Shown in pieces: positions 63,994 through 64,000 of a DNA stretch of 64,000 nucleotides. Each line of letters opens with the position of its first letter. The first letter of the stretch is position 1. The DNA comes from Bathynomus jamesi. Lineage: Eukaryota > Arthropoda > Malacostraca > Isopoda > Cirolanidae. Where the stretch lies: assembly GCA_023014485.1 (NCBI GenBank), contig JAJOZX010009091.1:42501-106500 (forward strand), read 5' to 3'. Under the pieces are notes generated by a model. That model ran no database searches, was not told where the DNA came from, and saw only the letters and a list, made by a program, of their open reading frames with translations. Made by a program: the position numbers and the translations under genes.

Positions 63994-64000
63994 GATGAAA

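Overview
The window looks like a stretch of an arthropod nuclear genome, most likely a crustacean and plausibly a decapod. The reasons are the arthropod telomere-type word TTAGG in degenerate interstitial form (24.8, 42.9 and 58.3 kb), very abundant (AT)n, (GT)n, (CT)n and (TAA)n microsatellites, and a transposon mix of Tc1/mariner, Penelope-like, CR1/L2- and I-like LINEs and hAT-type MITEs. Nothing is organised like a prokaryotic operon, and I found no convincing host gene. One possible host exon (37965-38127) is offered with low confidence. The species call is inference.

Layout. 0.3-3.8 kb: a hAT-like DNA transposon with about 140 bp inverted repeats and a long transposase-like gene on the minus strand, broken by one frameshift and one in-frame TGA. 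5-9 kb: MITE, LINE tails, a 5S-rRNA-derived SINE and microsatellites. 8.9-11.7 kb: a LINE reverse transcriptase split by a Tc1-like element. 11.7-15 kb: MITEs, a 447 bp-type repeat and a three-level nest of transposons. 15-24 kb: LINE remnants, SINEs, minisatellites and a Penelope-like element (PLE). 24-31 kb: mostly repeats, with a foldback MITE and a MITE whose terminal repeat has been amplified in tandem. 31.5-33.5 kb: a PLE with RT and GIY-YIG domains. 33.6-34.4 kb: a tandem tRNA-like SINE ending in a perfect hairpin. 35-42 kb: mariner-type deletion derivatives and SINEs, including a two-module tRNA SINE. 42-50 kb: LINE debris, an AT minisatellite, mariner-type elements and a Tigger-like MITE. 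50.3-53.2 kb: a 1.5 kb near-perfect palindrome fused to a Tc1 foldback element. 54-57.6 kb: another mariner-type copy and inverted PLE tails. 58-64 kb: TTAGG-bearing MITE, 447 bp tandem repeats, a hairpin with a hammerhead-like core, and a mariner transposase pseudogene running off the window.

How the parts relate. Nearly all coding signal is transposon-derived and decayed. The autonomous activities visible as fragments are DDE transposases (Tc1, mariner DD34D, a DD41D-spaced group and hAT-like), LINE RT/endonuclease/RNase H, and PLE RT/GIY-YIG. They plausibly mobilised the many non-autonomous MITEs and SINEs here, but no specific partner pair can be proven from one window.

The most interesting signals are the hAT-like element with its stop just before the conserved C-terminal block, five 5S-derived SINE copies, hammerhead-like cores in several PLE tails, foldback MITEs whose two arms co-vary, and the unusual number of near-perfect palindromes. 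The palindromes could be biology or a library/assembly artefact.
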